A DNA stretch of 64,000 nucleotides from positions 111,175-175,174 of the forward strand of contig NZ_WHOS01000008.1 of assembly GCF_013340935.1 (NCBI RefSeq). The letters run 5' to 3'. The position numbers and the translations under genes are program-made. Source of the DNA: Azospirillum melinis (GTDB lineage Bacteria > Pseudomonadota > Alphaproteobacteria > Azospirillales > Azospirillaceae). Positions 8,399 to 18,353 of the stretch are shown in pieces (positions within the stretch are counted from its first letter, which is position 1; every line of letters starts with the position of its first letter). The notes below the pieces were generated by a model, which was given only the letters and a program-made list of their open reading frames with translations, was not told the origin of the DNA and searched no databases.

Positions 8399-9460
8399 AT
8401 GGCAATGATACCGAAAATATTCAAAGAAAAAATAGATGGATCACTTGAAAAACTGAACGCCATTCTTGAAAGAAAAGAACCAAAGGTTCTTTTCTTTACG
8501 GAGAATGATTTTCTTTTCCCTGAAGATTTTGATAAAGATTTTGGGAGATCTTCTTATGAATTTGTAATTTCGTACAGTCAGTCAATTTTTGATAATCAAA
8601 ATTTTGATTTTGACATCGTAATTCTGTGCGGTCACCTAAAGAGCGAAGAGATACTCGCCTGGAAGCTGCAAAATATGCCGAGGCGGCCTTTTGTTGCCCT
8701 GTGGGCATGGGACAATCATCATGAGCCCATCCTCAACAGCCGGGCGGCTATGATCGCCGATGCAGTGTTTCCTGCTCATTGGTTCGCACATGAAGACATG
8801 GCAAATGCGGCCACCCTCATAGCGCCGCACCTTCCGCTTTGCATAACGCAATGGAGCAGCGTCTTCCTGGCATCGATGGAGGAGAGAATCGTTGCTGCCG
8901 GGCGATGCGACAAATTATATGGCGGCTTCTTCAACCATGCGGATGCAAGAGAAAGGAATGGACTGATCGCCTCGTATCGGGAACGATATCCCAATGAGCA
9001 TGTATTCACTCTCCCACTCGATAAAAGACCAGCATATTTTTCATTCAGCCAGGAGCAAAGATTGCTCGATTGGGCTTCCTACAAGGTCAGTGTAATTCTT
9101 CCCTTAAGAAATGACATTTCGCAACGGTTGTTCGATGCTCTGGCATGTGGCCTGATACCCATCGTTCCGCCTGAGTTTCCTGATCTTGATCTGGTGTTTT
9201 CACGACACGATCAACACTTTTTGCCGATCGTCCGGATGGAAAGCTATTCCGTCGAAGGCATTGCGGATGCCCACACCCGCGCATTGAAGCTGTTCGATCG
9301 GGACGGCAAACAAGGTGTGGTGCGCAGGCATCGGTTCGCTCGCGACAATCACGGATTGCGCAACAGAATAGATCGACTGGTCAGCCTGTTCCGCCCGGGC
9401 ACAGCGTTCTCAAAAGTTCGAATCGACTTCGAAAACGGTATTCACATATACTTGACATGA
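8399..9460 (+). CDS. Glycosyltransferase-like protein (GT-B family 4-like C-terminal motif)
   Basis: A 353-residue cytoplasmic protein. The best family clue is the C-terminal nucleotide-sugar-binding-like segment SQRLFDALACGLIPIVPPE, near residues 242-260, which resembles the E/D-x7-E region of GT-B glycosyltransferases; the preceding stretch has the alternating strand-helix pattern expected of that fold. The N-terminal part is not recognised. The first third is clearly AT-richer than neighbours and uses codons (aaa, att, ttt) avoided elsewhere, a sign of horizontal transfer. Two nearby ATGs (8399, 8405) are possible. Followed by an ATP-grasp-like gene on the same strand after 148 bases. Function in surface-glycan or glycoconjugate modification is inference. 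Confidence 0.6.
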   Translation: MAMIPKIFKEKIDGSLEKLNAILERKEPKVLFFTENDFLFPEDFDKDFGRSSYEFVISYSQSIFDNQNFDFDIVILCGHLKSEEILAWKLQNMPRRPFVALWAWDNHHEPILNSRAAMIADAVFPAHWFAHEDMANAATLIAPHLPLCITQWSSVFLASMEERIVAAGRCDKLYGGFFNHADARERNGLIASYRERYPNEHVFTLPLDKRPAYFSFSQEQRLLDWASYKVSVILPLRNDISQRLFDALACGLIPIVPPEFPDLDLVFSRHDQHFLPIVRMESYSVEGIADAHTRALKLFDRDGKQGVVRRHRFARDNHGLRNRIDRLVSLFRPGTAFSKVRIDFENGIHIYLT

Positions 9461-9608
9461 ATTTGGTAAATTCCTACGAATATCGACTTGCTTTTTGGCA
9501 AGATGATTGGAGCCGTGGCATCAATATACAGCCTTCGACTCGAAGGGTACGTAATTGCCACGGCGTCATGATTCCAGATGACCTTCCGCACGCAGCGATG
9601 GCCTTTCC

Positions 9609-10493
9609 ATGATCATTCTCCTGACGACCCCGGAACACCAATACACACTTCGCAGCATTGCCGAAGGCCAGTTCGGCGTGCCGGTTCCGGACATCAGGAG
9701 CCTGACTTACGATCAGGTTCTTGCGGCATCCACGGTGCCGAGAGCCACCTATGTTTTCGCGGATCTCGAGCGGCTTTCTGCATCCCGCTTGAGACGAGCC
9801 GCCGACCTGTACCGGAAATTGCGCGATCTTGGCGTGCGCTGCCTGAACGATCCGGCCTGCGCGATGAGCCGCGTGGAACTCCTGACCAATCTCAGCGAGA
9901 AAACCGGCAATCCCATCGAGGTCCATCGGGCGGACATGCGTCCCAGGCCATCGCGTTTTCCCGTCTTCCTGCGCCTTGAAGACGAGCATGAGATGCCGTC
10001 GGACGCCCTCTATCACAACCAAAGCGAACTCGACGAGGCTCTTGCCGCCCAACGCCGGGATGGAGTGCCTTTGCGTGGCCTTCTCGTCCTGGAAAAGGTC
10101 GATGCGAAGTACAATGGCACCCTGTGGGCCAAATGGGGCAGTTGGCGGATCGGGGACCGGATCGTCGTGGAGCATATTGCCGTCGAAGACCGGTGGATGG
10201 TCAAGTATGGCCGGCACGACTGTCTTACGGAAGACATCGTCTCCGACGAATTCGACGCCGTATCGACCAATCGGTTCGAACCCCTGCTCAAGCCGGCGTT
10301 CGAGACCGCCGGGATCGAGTATGGTCGCGCGGACCATGCCGCCACACCGGATGGAGCGGTGGTGTTCGAGATCAACACCAACCCGTTTCTCGGCAACTAT
10401 GTGCCGGACCCCTGGCTGAAACGTCGTGACACTCAGATGCTGGCGAGACAGCGCTGGAGCGAGGCGATGCAATCGATCGACACGCCGTGCTGA
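9609..10493 (+). CDS. ATP-grasp-like protein
   Basis: A 294-residue soluble protein. The C-terminal segment VVFEINTNPFLGNY (about residues 252-265) carries the E-x-N metal/ATP motif of ATP-grasp ligases, and the middle contains lysine/arginine strands such as LLVLEKVDAKYNGT and DRWMVKYGRHD compatible with that fold. The N-terminal 90 residues look like a Rossmann-type pre-ATP-grasp domain. ATP-grasp enzymes join a carboxylate to an amine or thiol through an acyl-phosphate; the partner here is unknown. It is flanked by two putative glycosyltransferases, suggesting modification of a glycan or glycopeptide. Moderate confidence in family, low in role. Confidence 0.6.
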   Translation: MIILLTTPEHQYTLRSIAEGQFGVPVPDIRSLTYDQVLAASTVPRATYVFADLERLSASRLRRAADLYRKLRDLGVRCLNDPACAMSRVELLTNLSEKTGNPIEVHRADMRPRPSRFPVFLRLEDEHEMPSDALYHNQSELDEALAAQRRDGVPLRGLLVLEKVDAKYNGTLWAKWGSWRIGDRIVVEHIAVEDRWMVKYGRHDCLTEDIVSDEFDAVSTNRFEPLLKPAFETAGIEYGRADHAATPDGAVVFEINTNPFLGNYVPDPWLKRRDTQMLARQRWSEAMQSIDTPC

Positions 10494-10603
10494 ACAAAGG
10501 TTGAAAAAATTGGCTTTGCATTCAGATGGCGGGGCCATGGCAAGCCATGGCCCGCAACCTCAACCTGCAACGGCAAGGCGTGACAGGTCAGAAGGCGGTA
10601 TTA

Positions 10604-10681
10604 TCAAGAATAAAGCGGCGAAGGGGGCGGCGGCGGCGGGGGCGGACCAAGAGGCAGATCGGTTTCGATGGAGAAAGGCAT
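10604..10681 (-). CDS. Proline-rich mini-ORF (25 residues)
   Basis: A tiny ORF starting at ATG 10681 (or 10690, adding three residues) and ending with tandem stops TGA TAA. It encodes a short hydrophobic/acidic head, LPLG, then eight consecutive prolines and SPLYS. AGGA (10691-10694) lies 9 bases before ATG 10681. It stands alone in the gap between two convergent genes, with a perfect Fur-like palindrome 54-79 bases upstream of the start. It could be a chance ORF over a GGC/CCG repeat; the palindrome, the ribosome site and double stop make it worth recording. Confidence 0.3.
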   Translation of the reverse strand: MPFSIETDLPLGPPPPPPPPSPLYS

Positions 10682-10743
10682 GCTTTCCATTCCTAAGTTA
10701 TAGGGTCATTTCAAACGAAGGCTGAGCGGGAACATCCTTCGAG

Positions 10744-10760
10744 GCAATGATAATCATTGC
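10744..10760. promoter_or_regulatory. Perfect palindrome resembling a Fur box
   Basis: GCAATGATAATCATTGC is an 8+1+8 perfect palindrome whose core AATGATAATCATT equals the core of the classical Fur consensus (GATAATGATAATCATTATC). It lies between two convergent genes, so the only visible downstream candidate is the proline-rich mini-ORF on the minus strand. Function as an iron- or metal-responsive operator is inference. Confidence 0.5.
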
Positions 10761-10808
10761 TCCAGACCTTCCCGTCAAGATTGTGTCCTGTGGATTGGGC
10801 GGAAATTT

Positions 10809-10827
10809 GTGACGGCATTCCCGTCAC
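10809..10827 (-). terminator. Hairpin overlapping the stop of the GT-A-like gene
   Basis: GTGACGG (10809-10815) and CCGTCAC (10821-10827) pair around a 5-base loop; the stop codon of the minus-strand gene lies in one arm. On the minus strand it is followed by AAATTTCC, so termination would be weak. Confidence 0.4.
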
Positions 10828-11645
10828 GCAGGCATGTCCCAATCCGCAACGTCCGGCTTTACCGGATGATGGATCATGTTGCTCCGGCCGAAGCCGCTTG
10901 GATCCTCGGCAAAATAACGCGGGCGGGAGGGGCGCCATATCAGGGTGCCCGGTTGCAGGCATTCGTCCTGCGGCGTGTTCTCGTAATTGGTTCCGCACCG
11001 GGAGGGTGGACAGAGGGGACCCTGCCCGCCGATGTCTTCGACGGTGAAACCACCGGCGAGCGCGACGGTCGGCAGGGTGAACTCGTAATGGCCGCGCCAG
11101 CCGGCGATGGACATGATCAGCCCATAGGTGCGCGCGAAATGGCGGGACAGGCGCATGATCGGGTGAAACGCCCGGTGGGCGAGGTCGGGGCTGACCGACG
11201 CCGGCATCGCTGCCGACTGCCAATAATACCAATCGCGACTTGCGGCGAGCGGCTGGACGGTCGTCGTCAGGAGATCGGACGCGTTCCGGCTGAACTGGTC
11301 GAAAAGCTGCGCCCAGTCGCCGGAATAATCGACGTCGTATTCGACGATCCAGACGAAATCGGCGTCGAGGGACAGGACGCAGGGAATGATCGCCACGTCC
11401 AGGTAGCCCCGCTGCACGCCGCCATGCGCAGCCATCTCCCGATACCGTGCCGGCATGCAGGAGTCCGGCGGCCGATAGGCGAAATCGACTTGCGGTTCCG
11501 CCCGGTTGTCCGGATTGAACATGAAATGCCAGTCGATCATGTGCCCGGTCTGATCGACGAGACGCCGGAAATGCCGCTCGATCCGTTCGGAACGGACATG
11601 ACAGACGAACAACCCGGCGACCTTGAAGGGAGGAACGGGTTTCAT
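10824..11645 (-). CDS. Putative GT-A-like glycosyltransferase, family not identified
   Basis: A 273-residue soluble protein. The segment LDADFVWIVEYDVDYSGDW (about residues 92-110) has acidic clusters like the DxD metal/nucleotide-sugar motif of GT-A glycosyltransferases, preceded by a strand-rich start (FKVAGLFVCHVRSERIERHF). The C-terminal part has several Trp/His/Cys residues and no recognised domain. I chose ATG 11645, where homologous-looking sequence begins; the open frame extends upstream to 11837 but that part looks non-coding. It converges on the ATP-grasp-like gene and, with 8399-9460, frames it with carbohydrate-active-looking proteins. Confidence in being a gene is high, in the family only moderate. 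Confidence 0.6.
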   Translation of the reverse strand: MKPVPPFKVAGLFVCHVRSERIERHFRRLVDQTGHMIDWHFMFNPDNRAEPQVDFAYRPPDSCMPARYREMAAHGGVQRGYLDVAIIPCVLSLDADFVWIVEYDVDYSGDWAQLFDQFSRNASDLLTTTVQPLAASRDWYYWQSAAMPASVSPDLAHRAFHPIMRLSRHFARTYGLIMSIAGWRGHYEFTLPTVALAGGFTVEDIGGQGPLCPPSRCGTNYENTPQDECLQPGTLIWRPSRPRYFAEDPSGFGRSNMIHHPVKPDVADWDMPA

Positions 11646-12030
11646 CGCTTGCCTTGGCTCTGCGGTCTGTAGGTCGGCGGCACGGGAACAGCGGACTCCC
11701 GTCGGCCTCATAGTATTGTTCGGACGCCGGCCATTGATAGGGAATTCATTGGCTTGGCGACGGCACACCGCCCAATCGAGCCGTGTCCTCCGGCAGGGGA
11801 GAGAGATGAGGCGGACATGGGATATGCGACGTCGCATTTCTCAGCGCTGCGACTTATGGAAATTATCTCGCACCAGCACACGGACGGTTGAAACTTCCGA
11901 CAGAATCGGCATGCTGTCGCCGATGGTCTGACCACTTCGCGTGCAGGGGGTGCCTCCTGCCCGAAAAATGATCATCCTCGTTCGCGCATCGACCCGTACC
12001 CGTCCATCCTCGACCAGGAAACCGTCGCCC
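11646..12030. other. Divergent intergenic region upstream of ppc
   Basis: About 385 bases between divergent genes. It should hold the promoters of ppc and of the GT-A-like gene. I see no convincing additional gene or palindrome. Confidence 0.4.
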
Positions 12031-14802
12031 ATGTCCGCCATCCTGCTGCAGGAAAGTTCCGAGACGAAGGACCAGCCGCTCCGCGAAGACATCCGCCTGC
12101 TGGGGCGCATCCTGGGCGACACCGTCCGCAGCCAGGAAGGGGAGGCGGTGTTCGACATCGTCGAGCGCATCCGCCAGACCTCGATCCGCTTTCACCGCGA
12201 AGAGGACCAGGGCGCCCGCAAGGAACTGGAGGCGATCCTGAACAGCCTGTCGCCGCCGCAGACGGCGCGGGTGGTGCGGGCCTACAGCTTCTTCTCGCAC
12301 CTCGCCAACATCGCGGAGGACCAGCACCACATCCGCCGCACCCGCGCCCATGCGCTCGCCGGGTCGGCCGCGCGCGACGGCACCATGGCCCATGCGCTGG
12401 ACGAGGCGACGAAGGCCGGCGTCACCACCCAGCAGCTGAAGGAGTTCTTCGACGGCGCGCTGGTCAGCCCGGTGCTGACCGCCCACCCGACCGAGGTACA
12501 GCGCAAGAGCATCCTGACCGTGCAGATGCAGGTCGCCAAGCTGCTGGCCGAGCGCGACCATGGGCCGATGACGCCGGAGGAGGAGGACACCAACCTCGAA
12601 TCGCTCCAGCGCGCCGTGCTGACCCTGTGGCAGACCGCGATCCTGCGCGCCACCAAGCTGGCGGTGACGGACGAGGTGGCCAACGGACTGACCTTCTACG
12701 ACTACACCTTCCTGCGCGAGATGCCGCGCTTCTACGCCCAGCTGGAAGACCATCTGCGCAAGACCGACCCGTCCTGGACGACGACGGAGCTTCCGTCCTT
12801 CCTGCGGATGGGCAGCTGGATCGGTGGCGACCGCGACGGCAACCCCTTCGTCACCGCCCCCGTGCTGCGCCAGGCGATGCGGATGCAGAGCACCCGCGCC
12901 CTGCAATTCTATCTGGATGAGCTGCACGCGCTCGGAGCGGAGCTGTCGCTCAGCACCCGCGTCATCGACGTGTCGGAACCGCTGCGCCAGCTGGCCGAAC
13001 GCTCGCCCGACCCGTCGCCGCACCGCAAGATGGAGCCCTACCGCCGCGCGATTTCCGGCATCTATGCGCGGGTCGCCGCGACGCTGCGGACGCTGGATGG
13101 GCTGGAGGCGCCGCGCCACGCCGTGGGCGACGCACCGCCCTACCAGACCCCGGCGGAATTCCGTGCGGACCTCGACATCATCGACCGCTCTCTGACCGTC
13201 AACGGCTCGGCGGCACTGGCGAAGGGCCGGCTGCGTCACCTGCGCCGCGCGGTCGATCTGTTCGGCTTCCATCTCGCCAGCATCGACCTGCGCCAGAACT
13301 CCGACGTGCATGAGCGTTCCGTGGCGGAGCTGCTGTCCTTCGCCGACGCCGGCGTCGATTACACGGCGCTGTCGGAAGACGAGCGGATCGAGATCCTGGT
13401 GCGCGAGCTGGACACCAACCGCCCGCTGGCCTCCAGCTACGCCGAATATTCCGAAGAGACCAGTTCCGAGCTGGACATCCTGCGCACCGCCGCCGAAGCC
13501 CGCGTCCGCTTCGGCACCGATGCGGTGGTGAACTGCGTCATCTCCAAGACCGACGGCGTGTCGGACATCCTGGAGGTCGCCGTCCTGCTGAAGGAAGCCG
13601 GGCTGCTGAGGCCGAAGGACAAGGCGCTGGACCTGAACATCGCCCCGCTGTTCGAGACCATCGGCGACCTGCGCAACTGCGCCGCGACCATGGACCGGCT
13701 GCTGTCGATCCCGGCCTACCGGCGCTTCTTGGAGAGCCGCGGCAATCTGCAGGAGGTGATGCTCGGCTATTCGGACAGCAACAAGGACGGTGGGTTCCTC
13801 ACCTCCGGCTGGGAACTGTACAAGGCCGAGATCGCGCTGGTCGAGGTGTTCGCCAAGCATGGCGTGCGTCTGCGGCTGTTCCACGGCCGCGGCGGCTCGG
13901 TCGGCCGCGGCGGCGGCCCCAGCTATCAGGCGATCCTGGCCCAGCCGGCCGGCGCCGTGCAGGGCGCCATCCGCATCACCGAGCAGGGCGAGGTCATCGC
14001 CGGCAAGTATTCGAACCCGGAGGTCGGCCGCCGCAACCTGGAAACGCTGGCCGCGGCGACGCTGGAAGCCACGCTGCTGCATCCGGAATCGGCCGCCCCC
14101 TGCACCGACCAGTTCCTCCAGACCATGGAAGAGCTGTCGGAGCACGCCTTCAGGGCCTATCGCGGGCTGGTCTACGAGACCGAGGGCTTCGAGAAGTATT
14201 TCTGGGAATCGACGGTGATCGGCGAAATCGCCAACCTCAACATCGGCAGCCGCCCGGCCTCGCGCAAGAAATCGACCAGCATCGAGGATCTGCGCGCCAT
14301 TCCCTGGGTGTTCAGCTGGGCGCAGTGCCGCCTGATGCTGCCGGGCTGGTACGGCTTCGGGTCGGCGGTGAAGGCCTATCTGGCCCAGCATCCCGACGGG
14401 ATGGAACGGCTGCGCGCCATGCACCGCGACTGGGGCTTCTTCAGCACGCTGCTGTCCAACATGGACATGGTGCTGTCCAAGTCGAACATCGCCATCGCAT
14501 CGCGCTATGCCGGGCTGGTGTCGGACCCGGCACTGCGCGACGCGATCTTCACCCGCATCCGGGCGGAATGGCAGGACAGCATCGACGCCCTGCTGGCAAT
14601 CACCGAGCAATCGGCCCTGCTGGAGAAGAACCCGCTGCTGGCACGGTCGATCCGCAACCGCTTCCCCTATCTGGACCCGCTGAACCACGTCCAGGTCGAG
14701 CTGCTGAAGCGTCACCGCACCAGTGACAGCGGCGAGCAGATCGCCCGCGGCATCCATCTGACCATCAACGGCATCGCCGCTGGCCTGCGCAACAGCGGCT
14801 GA
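12031..14802 (+). CDS. ppc: Phosphoenolpyruvate carboxylase
   Basis: Carboxylates phosphoenolpyruvate with bicarbonate to oxaloacetate, refilling the TCA cycle; cytoplasmic, a homotetramer in known members. The 923 residues match the bacterial length. Key motifs: [12 protein letters not shown] with catalytic His152, [31 protein letters not shown], the glycine-rich loop [15 protein letters not shown], and the conserved C-terminal NG at [17 protein letters not shown] 12031 is preferred over the ATG at 11941 because the extra 30 residues do not resemble the family and CAGGAA lies 10 bases upstream. Monocistronic, followed by a strong terminator. Confidence 0.98.
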   Translation: MSAILLQESSETKDQPLREDIRLLGRILGDTVRSQEGEAVFDIVERIRQTSIRFHREEDQGARKELEAILNSLSPPQTARVVRAYSFFSHLANIAEDQHHIRRTRAHALAGSAARDGTMAHALDEATKAGVTTQQLKEFFDGALVSPVLTAHPTEVQRKSILTVQMQVAKLLAERDHGPMTPEEEDTNLESLQRAVLTLWQTAILRATKLAVTDEVANGLTFYDYTFLREMPRFYAQLEDHLRKTDPSWTTTELPSFLRMGSWIGGDRDGNPFVTAPVLRQAMRMQSTRALQFYLDELHALGAELSLSTRVIDVSEPLRQLAERSPDPSPHRKMEPYRRAISGIYARVAATLRTLDGLEAPRHAVGDAPPYQTPAEFRADLDIIDRSLTVNGSAALAKGRLRHLRRAVDLFGFHLASIDLRQNSDVHERSVAELLSFADAGVDYTALSEDERIEILVRELDTNRPLASSYAEYSEETSSELDILRTAAEARVRFGTDAVVNCVISKTDGVSDILEVAVLLKEAGLLRPKDKALDLNIAPLFETIGDLRNCAATMDRLLSIPAYRRFLESRGNLQEVMLGYSDSNKDGGFLTSGWELYKAEIALVEVFAKHGVRLRLFHGRGGSVGRGGGPSYQAILAQPAGAVQGAIRITEQGEVIAGKYSNPEVGRRNLETLAAATLEATLLHPESAAPCTDQFLQTMEELSEHAFRAYRGLVYETEGFEKYFWESTVIGEIANLNIGSRPASRKKSTSIEDLRAIPWVFSWAQCRLMLPGWYGFGSAVKAYLAQHPDGMERLRAMHRDWGFFSTLLSNMDMVLSKSNIAIASRYAGLVSDPALRDAIFTRIRAEWQDSIDALLAITEQSALLEKNPLLARSIRNRFPYLDPLNHVQVELLKRHRTSDSGEQIARGIHLTINGIAAGLRNSG

Positions 14803-14870
14803 TCTCCCCGCCGTTTTTCTTGCCGCAGCGCAGCGGCAGGCGACGTTCCGCCGCATGGTTGCCGACAAAA

Positions 14871-14903
14871 ACGCCCTTCCTCCGCCGCGAGGAAGGGCGT
14901 TTT
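14871..14903. terminator. Strong intrinsic terminator after ppc
   Basis: ACGCCCTTCCTC and GAGGAAGGGCGT form a perfect 12-bp stem around CGCCGC, followed by TTTT and preceded by AAAA, so it could act in both directions. A second, smaller hairpin (TGCCGC / GCGGCA, 14821-14838) lies nearer the stop. Confidence 0.9.
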
Positions 14904-15096
14904 ATGTTTGCGGACGAACGGCTTGGTCCGTCTTGTCCTTTTCTTGTGCGATGCACGCTCAACTCTTCGGCATCGCAAAACAAAGCTCGGCCGTTGGTGT
15001 TGAGGCCAAAATAAGTCACGACAGATCTGCCTAAAATCACAGTTGATCGTCGATGAGTATTTTGATACCTCATGCCTCCCCGAGAGGAGAAATGGT

Positions 15097-15288
15097 ATGA
15101 CCACTCAGTCACAGCAACAGCAAATGGCCCAACCGCATCAAGAGCGGACGGCCACCGGTACCCAGGGCAACCGCGGCACCCAGGGCGGCGCCACCGACAC
15201 CCATGAGGAATTCTGCGGCGGCGCCTGCGGTGCCGGTGCCGGTGCCGCGGTGATCTGGCGCCCGATCACGGTCGGGACCCGGCGCTGA
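15097..15288 (+). CDS. Small Gln/Gly/Thr-rich peptide with C-x3-C motif (63 residues)
   Basis: Not a recognised family. ATG 15097 has an excellent ribosome site, GAGAGGAG, 6-7 bases upstream. Residues 1-35 are polar, rich in Gln, Thr and Gly; then comes HEEFCGGACGAGAGAAVIW (Cys40 and Cys44) and a basic tail ending TRR. The layout of polar head, GG and a small Gly/Ala/Cys core resembles precursor peptides of bacteriocins or RiPPs, but no modification or export genes are adjacent. It is a self-contained transcription unit between the ppc terminator and its own terminator at 15309-15347. I consider it a real small gene of unknown role. Confidence 0.6.
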   Translation: MTTQSQQQQMAQPHQERTATGTQGNRGTQGGATDTHEEFCGGACGAGAGAAVIWRPITVGTRR

Positions 15289-15308
15289 CCAGCGACGGTC
15301 TTCGCATG

Positions 15309-15347
15309 AAAAAAGCCCCTCTCCGCTGACGGGAGAGGGGCTTTTTT
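15309..15347. terminator. Bidirectional intrinsic terminator
   Basis: GCCCCTCTCC (15315-15324) and GGAGAGGGGC (15332-15341) form a perfect 10-bp stem with 7-base loop, flanked by A6 on the left and T6 on the right, so it serves both the small peptide gene and the convergent chemoreceptor gene. Confidence 0.92.
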
Positions 15348-15381
15348 CTTTCGGTTCTGTTTTTGGTTTTAAGTGGCCCGG

Positions 15382-18018
15382 TCAACCCGCCCGCATGCGG
15401 TTGACCAGACTGTCGACCTGCGAGCCCAGCGAGCGCACCTCGTCCGCGACGGTGGAGGAGGCGGTCAGCACGCGGGTGGCGGACTCGCCGGATTCCGCGG
15501 CGGCACGGGCGACGGAATCGATGTTGCGCCGGACATGCTGTGTGCCGTCCGCCGCCTCGCCGACATTGCGGGCGATCTCGCGGGTGGCCGCACTCTGCTC
15601 TTCGACCGCGGCGGCGACGGTGGCGGCGATCTCGTTGATTTCGCGGATGGTGCCGGCGATGGAGCGGATGGCGTCCACCGCATCCTGGGTCACCGCCTGC
15701 ATCGCCTGGATCTGGCTGGAGATCTCCTCCGTCGCCTTGCCGGTCTGGTTGGCGAGGCTCTTCACCTCGCTCGCCACCACGGCGAAGCCCTTGCCGGCTT
15801 CACCGGCGCGGGCCGCCTCGATGGTGGCGTTCAGCGCCAGCAGATTGGTCTGGGTGGCGATGTCGTTGATCAGTTGTACCACCTCGCCGATCTTGTTGGC
15901 CGACTGCGACAGGCCCTCCACCGTGCGATCGGTGCGCTCCGCCTCGGTCGCCGCCTTGCGGGCAATCTGGCTGGAGGCGTGGACCTGGCTGCCGATCTCC
16001 TGGATGGAGGCCGACAACTCCTCGGTTGCGGCGGCGACCGCCTTGACGCTGCCTTCGGCCTGCTGGGACGTGCTGGCGGCGGTCGCCGCCTCGCCGGTGG
16101 TGGCCTCGGCGTTGCGGCTCATCCGCTGGGCCATGTCCTGCATTTCGCCGGCGGCGCGGGCAACGCGGTCCAGCACGCCGCGCACGCTGCTTTCGAAATT
16201 CTCGGCCATCTCGACCATGGCGCGGCGGCGTTCGCCGGCGGCACGGCTGCGTTCGGTCTCGGCCCGCGCATTGGCGGCACTGGCCTCGTTGGCGGTGTCG
16301 CGGAAGACCATCAGGGCACGGGTCATGTCGCCGATCTCGTCGGAACCGGCGGCGGGGATCGGCGCGTTCAGGTTGCCGGCGGCAATCGCCCGCATGGCGT
16401 CGGACAGCTGGCTGAGGCGCGCGACGATGTTGCGGCCGACCACGAACCAGGCCAGCGCCGCGGCGCCGATCAGGCTGCCGACCGCGAACAGGATCAGCAT
16501 CTTGCGCCCGGCCGACAGCGCGTCGGTGGCCCCGGCGGCGGCGGTGTCCGCCTCCTGCTTCATCGCGGCGATCTGGCCGTCGACCATGCCGGCGAACTGC
16601 TGGGCGATCTGGCGGTTCTCCGCCAGCACCTTCTCGTTCTCGGCGGCGGCGCCGAGTTCGGAGCGGCGCAGCTTGAACAGGCTGTTGTCGCCCTTGCCGA
16701 AGCCGGCCAGCAGTTCGGCACTCTTCACCAGCTTCGGCAGCCCGTCGTCGCCGGCTGCCTGGAGCGCCTTCAGCCGCTCCTCCATCGCCTTGGCGGCGGT
16801 GGTGAAGCGGGTTTCCAGCATAGCCAGCCGGTCGGCGCTGGGCGCCTGCGTCGCCTCGTTCAGCGCGCCGACGGTGGCGGCGGCGTAGGTCGACAGTTCC
16901 AGATATGTGCGGAAGCGGGCCAGACCGTCGCCCAGCAGATCCTGCATCGAGTCACGGGTCTGCGAACGGATGTTGACGCTCGACAGCTTGATCTCGGCCT
17001 TCAGCCGCATCAGCGGCGATTCCATCTGGTCCAGCAGAGTGGCCTGCCGGCGGGCGGCATCGGCCAGGACCTCGGTCGTCTTCTGGCGGATGGCGTCGCG
17101 CTCGGCGCTGCCGGCCGGCGATTCCAGCGCCTTGCGGCGCATGTCGAAGACGCCGTCGGCGCCGTCGCCCAGCAGGAAGAAGGCATCCAGCCCGTCCGAG
17201 GTCTCCTTGCTCAGCCGGCTGCCGACCTGGGCGGTGGCGCTGACCATGCGGGCGGCCGCTTCCAGATAATTCTGCTGGAACTGGGTGACGGCGAAGGCGG
17301 TTTCGGCGCCGCCGGCGCGCGTCAGCGCTTCCGATGCGAGCCCCAGGTCGCCGCGCACCTCGTACATGGTGATCAGCGAGCGGATGGCGTCGCCCAGCAA
17401 ATTCATATCGCGCTCGGTGCTGCTGTCCAGCGTCTCGCCCTTGCCGCGCAGTGTGGCGCCGGCCCACTCGGTCAGCGGAGCGAGGTTGGCGAGGAAGGCG
17501 TCGTAGGACTTGGCCAGATCGACCGCCATCGTCTCGCGCGTGCCGCGGACGGACAGGCGCAGGTTGGCGGCGGCGTTGCCGCGTTCCAGCGTTGCGATCA
17601 GCCCCTGGGTCTTGGCGCGCAATTCGCCGATCCGCGGGTCGCCGGAGCGGTGGCTTGCCAGTTCCTCCACCAGGACACCCAGCGCCTTGCCGTTGCCCAT
17701 GATCTCGCCATAGACGCGCTCGCGCTCGTTCTGGCTTTCGGCGGCGGCAAGCACCGGAGCGGCCGCGGCGATGCCGCTGCTCTCACCGGACAGGCGCTTC
17801 GCCAGTTCCATCTCCGGCAGGCCGGTACCGACGATCTGCGTCAGCGGCCGTTCCACCGCCGAGAAGGAGGTCAGCCCGACCATGCTGGCGGCGACCGTCA
17901 TGCCGGCCATGCCGGCGAAGGCGAGCAGAAGCTTGCCGCGCACGCCCAGCCTGCGGCCGCCTGCGGCACCGGTTGGGTGGTGGGGCATCGAGGTCTCGTC
18001 ACGCGCGTTCATCGTCAT
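15382..18018 (-). CDS. Methyl-accepting chemotaxis protein, large helical sensor region
   Basis: An 878-residue inner-membrane chemoreceptor. A membrane helix at about residues 30-50 is followed by roughly 450 mostly helical periplasmic residues, a second membrane helix (about 505-526, [19 protein letters not shown]), a HAMP linker, and a cytoplasmic signalling domain whose hairpin tip reads [21 protein letters not shown]. The sensor region is much longer than the usual four-helix bundle and may be of the TorS-like helical type; ligand unknown. ATG 18018 is chosen over the more upstream frame because AGGA stands 5 bases before it; ATG 18012 is an alternative. No CheB/CheR tethering pentapeptide is seen at the C-terminus. 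It is a single-gene unit, convergent with the small peptide gene. Confidence 0.95.
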   Translation of the reverse strand: MTMNARDETSMPHHPTGAAGGRRLGVRGKLLLAFAGMAGMTVAASMVGLTSFSAVERPLTQIVGTGLPEMELAKRLSGESSGIAAAAPVLAAAESQNERERVYGEIMGNGKALGVLVEELASHRSGDPRIGELRAKTQGLIATLERGNAAANLRLSVRGTRETMAVDLAKSYDAFLANLAPLTEWAGATLRGKGETLDSSTERDMNLLGDAIRSLITMYEVRGDLGLASEALTRAGGAETAFAVTQFQQNYLEAAARMVSATAQVGSRLSKETSDGLDAFFLLGDGADGVFDMRRKALESPAGSAERDAIRQKTTEVLADAARRQATLLDQMESPLMRLKAEIKLSSVNIRSQTRDSMQDLLGDGLARFRTYLELSTYAAATVGALNEATQAPSADRLAMLETRFTTAAKAMEERLKALQAAGDDGLPKLVKSAELLAGFGKGDNSLFKLRRSELGAAAENEKVLAENRQIAQQFAGMVDGQIAAMKQEADTAAAGATDALSAGRKMLILFAVGSLIGAAALAWFVVGRNIVARLSQLSDAMRAIAAGNLNAPIPAAGSDEIGDMTRALMVFRDTANEASAANARAETERSRAAGERRRAMVEMAENFESSVRGVLDRVARAAGEMQDMAQRMSRNAEATTGEAATAASTSQQAEGSVKAVAAATEELSASIQEIGSQVHASSQIARKAATEAERTDRTVEGLSQSANKIGEVVQLINDIATQTNLLALNATIEAARAGEAGKGFAVVASEVKSLANQTGKATEEISSQIQAMQAVTQDAVDAIRSIAGTIREINEIAATVAAAVEEQSAATREIARNVGEAADGTQHVRRNIDSVARAAAESGESATRVLTASSTVADEVRSLGSQVDSLVNRMRAG

Positions 18019-18353
18019 ATGCGTCCTGCTCCCCGGAAAGTGCATCCGCTCTGGGCTTTTTGCCCGTTTTGTTCGTTGCTGCCGGCTGCAAACCGCTCCC
18101 CCGCTCCCAGGGACTGTTCCGATCCACACTGCTTGGCAGGCCAACCATACCGCAGTGTGGTTGACAGATCCTTACGGGGGAACTCTCATTTTCTGCCTTC
18201 ACCGGTCATAACCGAATCGTCACAGCCTGTTCGGATGGTGATTTCGGCATGCGTCATTATGACCATCCGCAGCTTACGAACGTTATAGTGTCTCTTCCCG
18301 TTCCCAGCCGCATGATAGTCTCGGACTGGAAGTCATCGACTTTGGGGAGAGGC
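18019..18353. other. Divergent intergenic region between chemoreceptor and FIST remnant
   Basis: About 335 bases expected to hold two divergent promoters. An in-frame extension of the FIST ORF reaches 18249 but lacks a ribosome site. Nothing else recognised. Confidence 0.35.

Noticed and set aside
8150..11645. Prophage or transposon
   Set aside because: No integrase, transposase, phage structural gene or terminal repeats were seen; only composition and gene content suggest transfer.
11863..14868. 1001-residue open frame antisense to ppc
   Set aside because: Shadow of the PEP carboxylase gene; low-complexity Arg/Gln/Gly/His protein, no motifs.
15373..18288. Large plus-strand frame opposite the first chemoreceptor
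   Set aside because: Antisense shadow; repeated Gly/Leu/Arg/His text mirrors the coiled-coil codons of the real gene.
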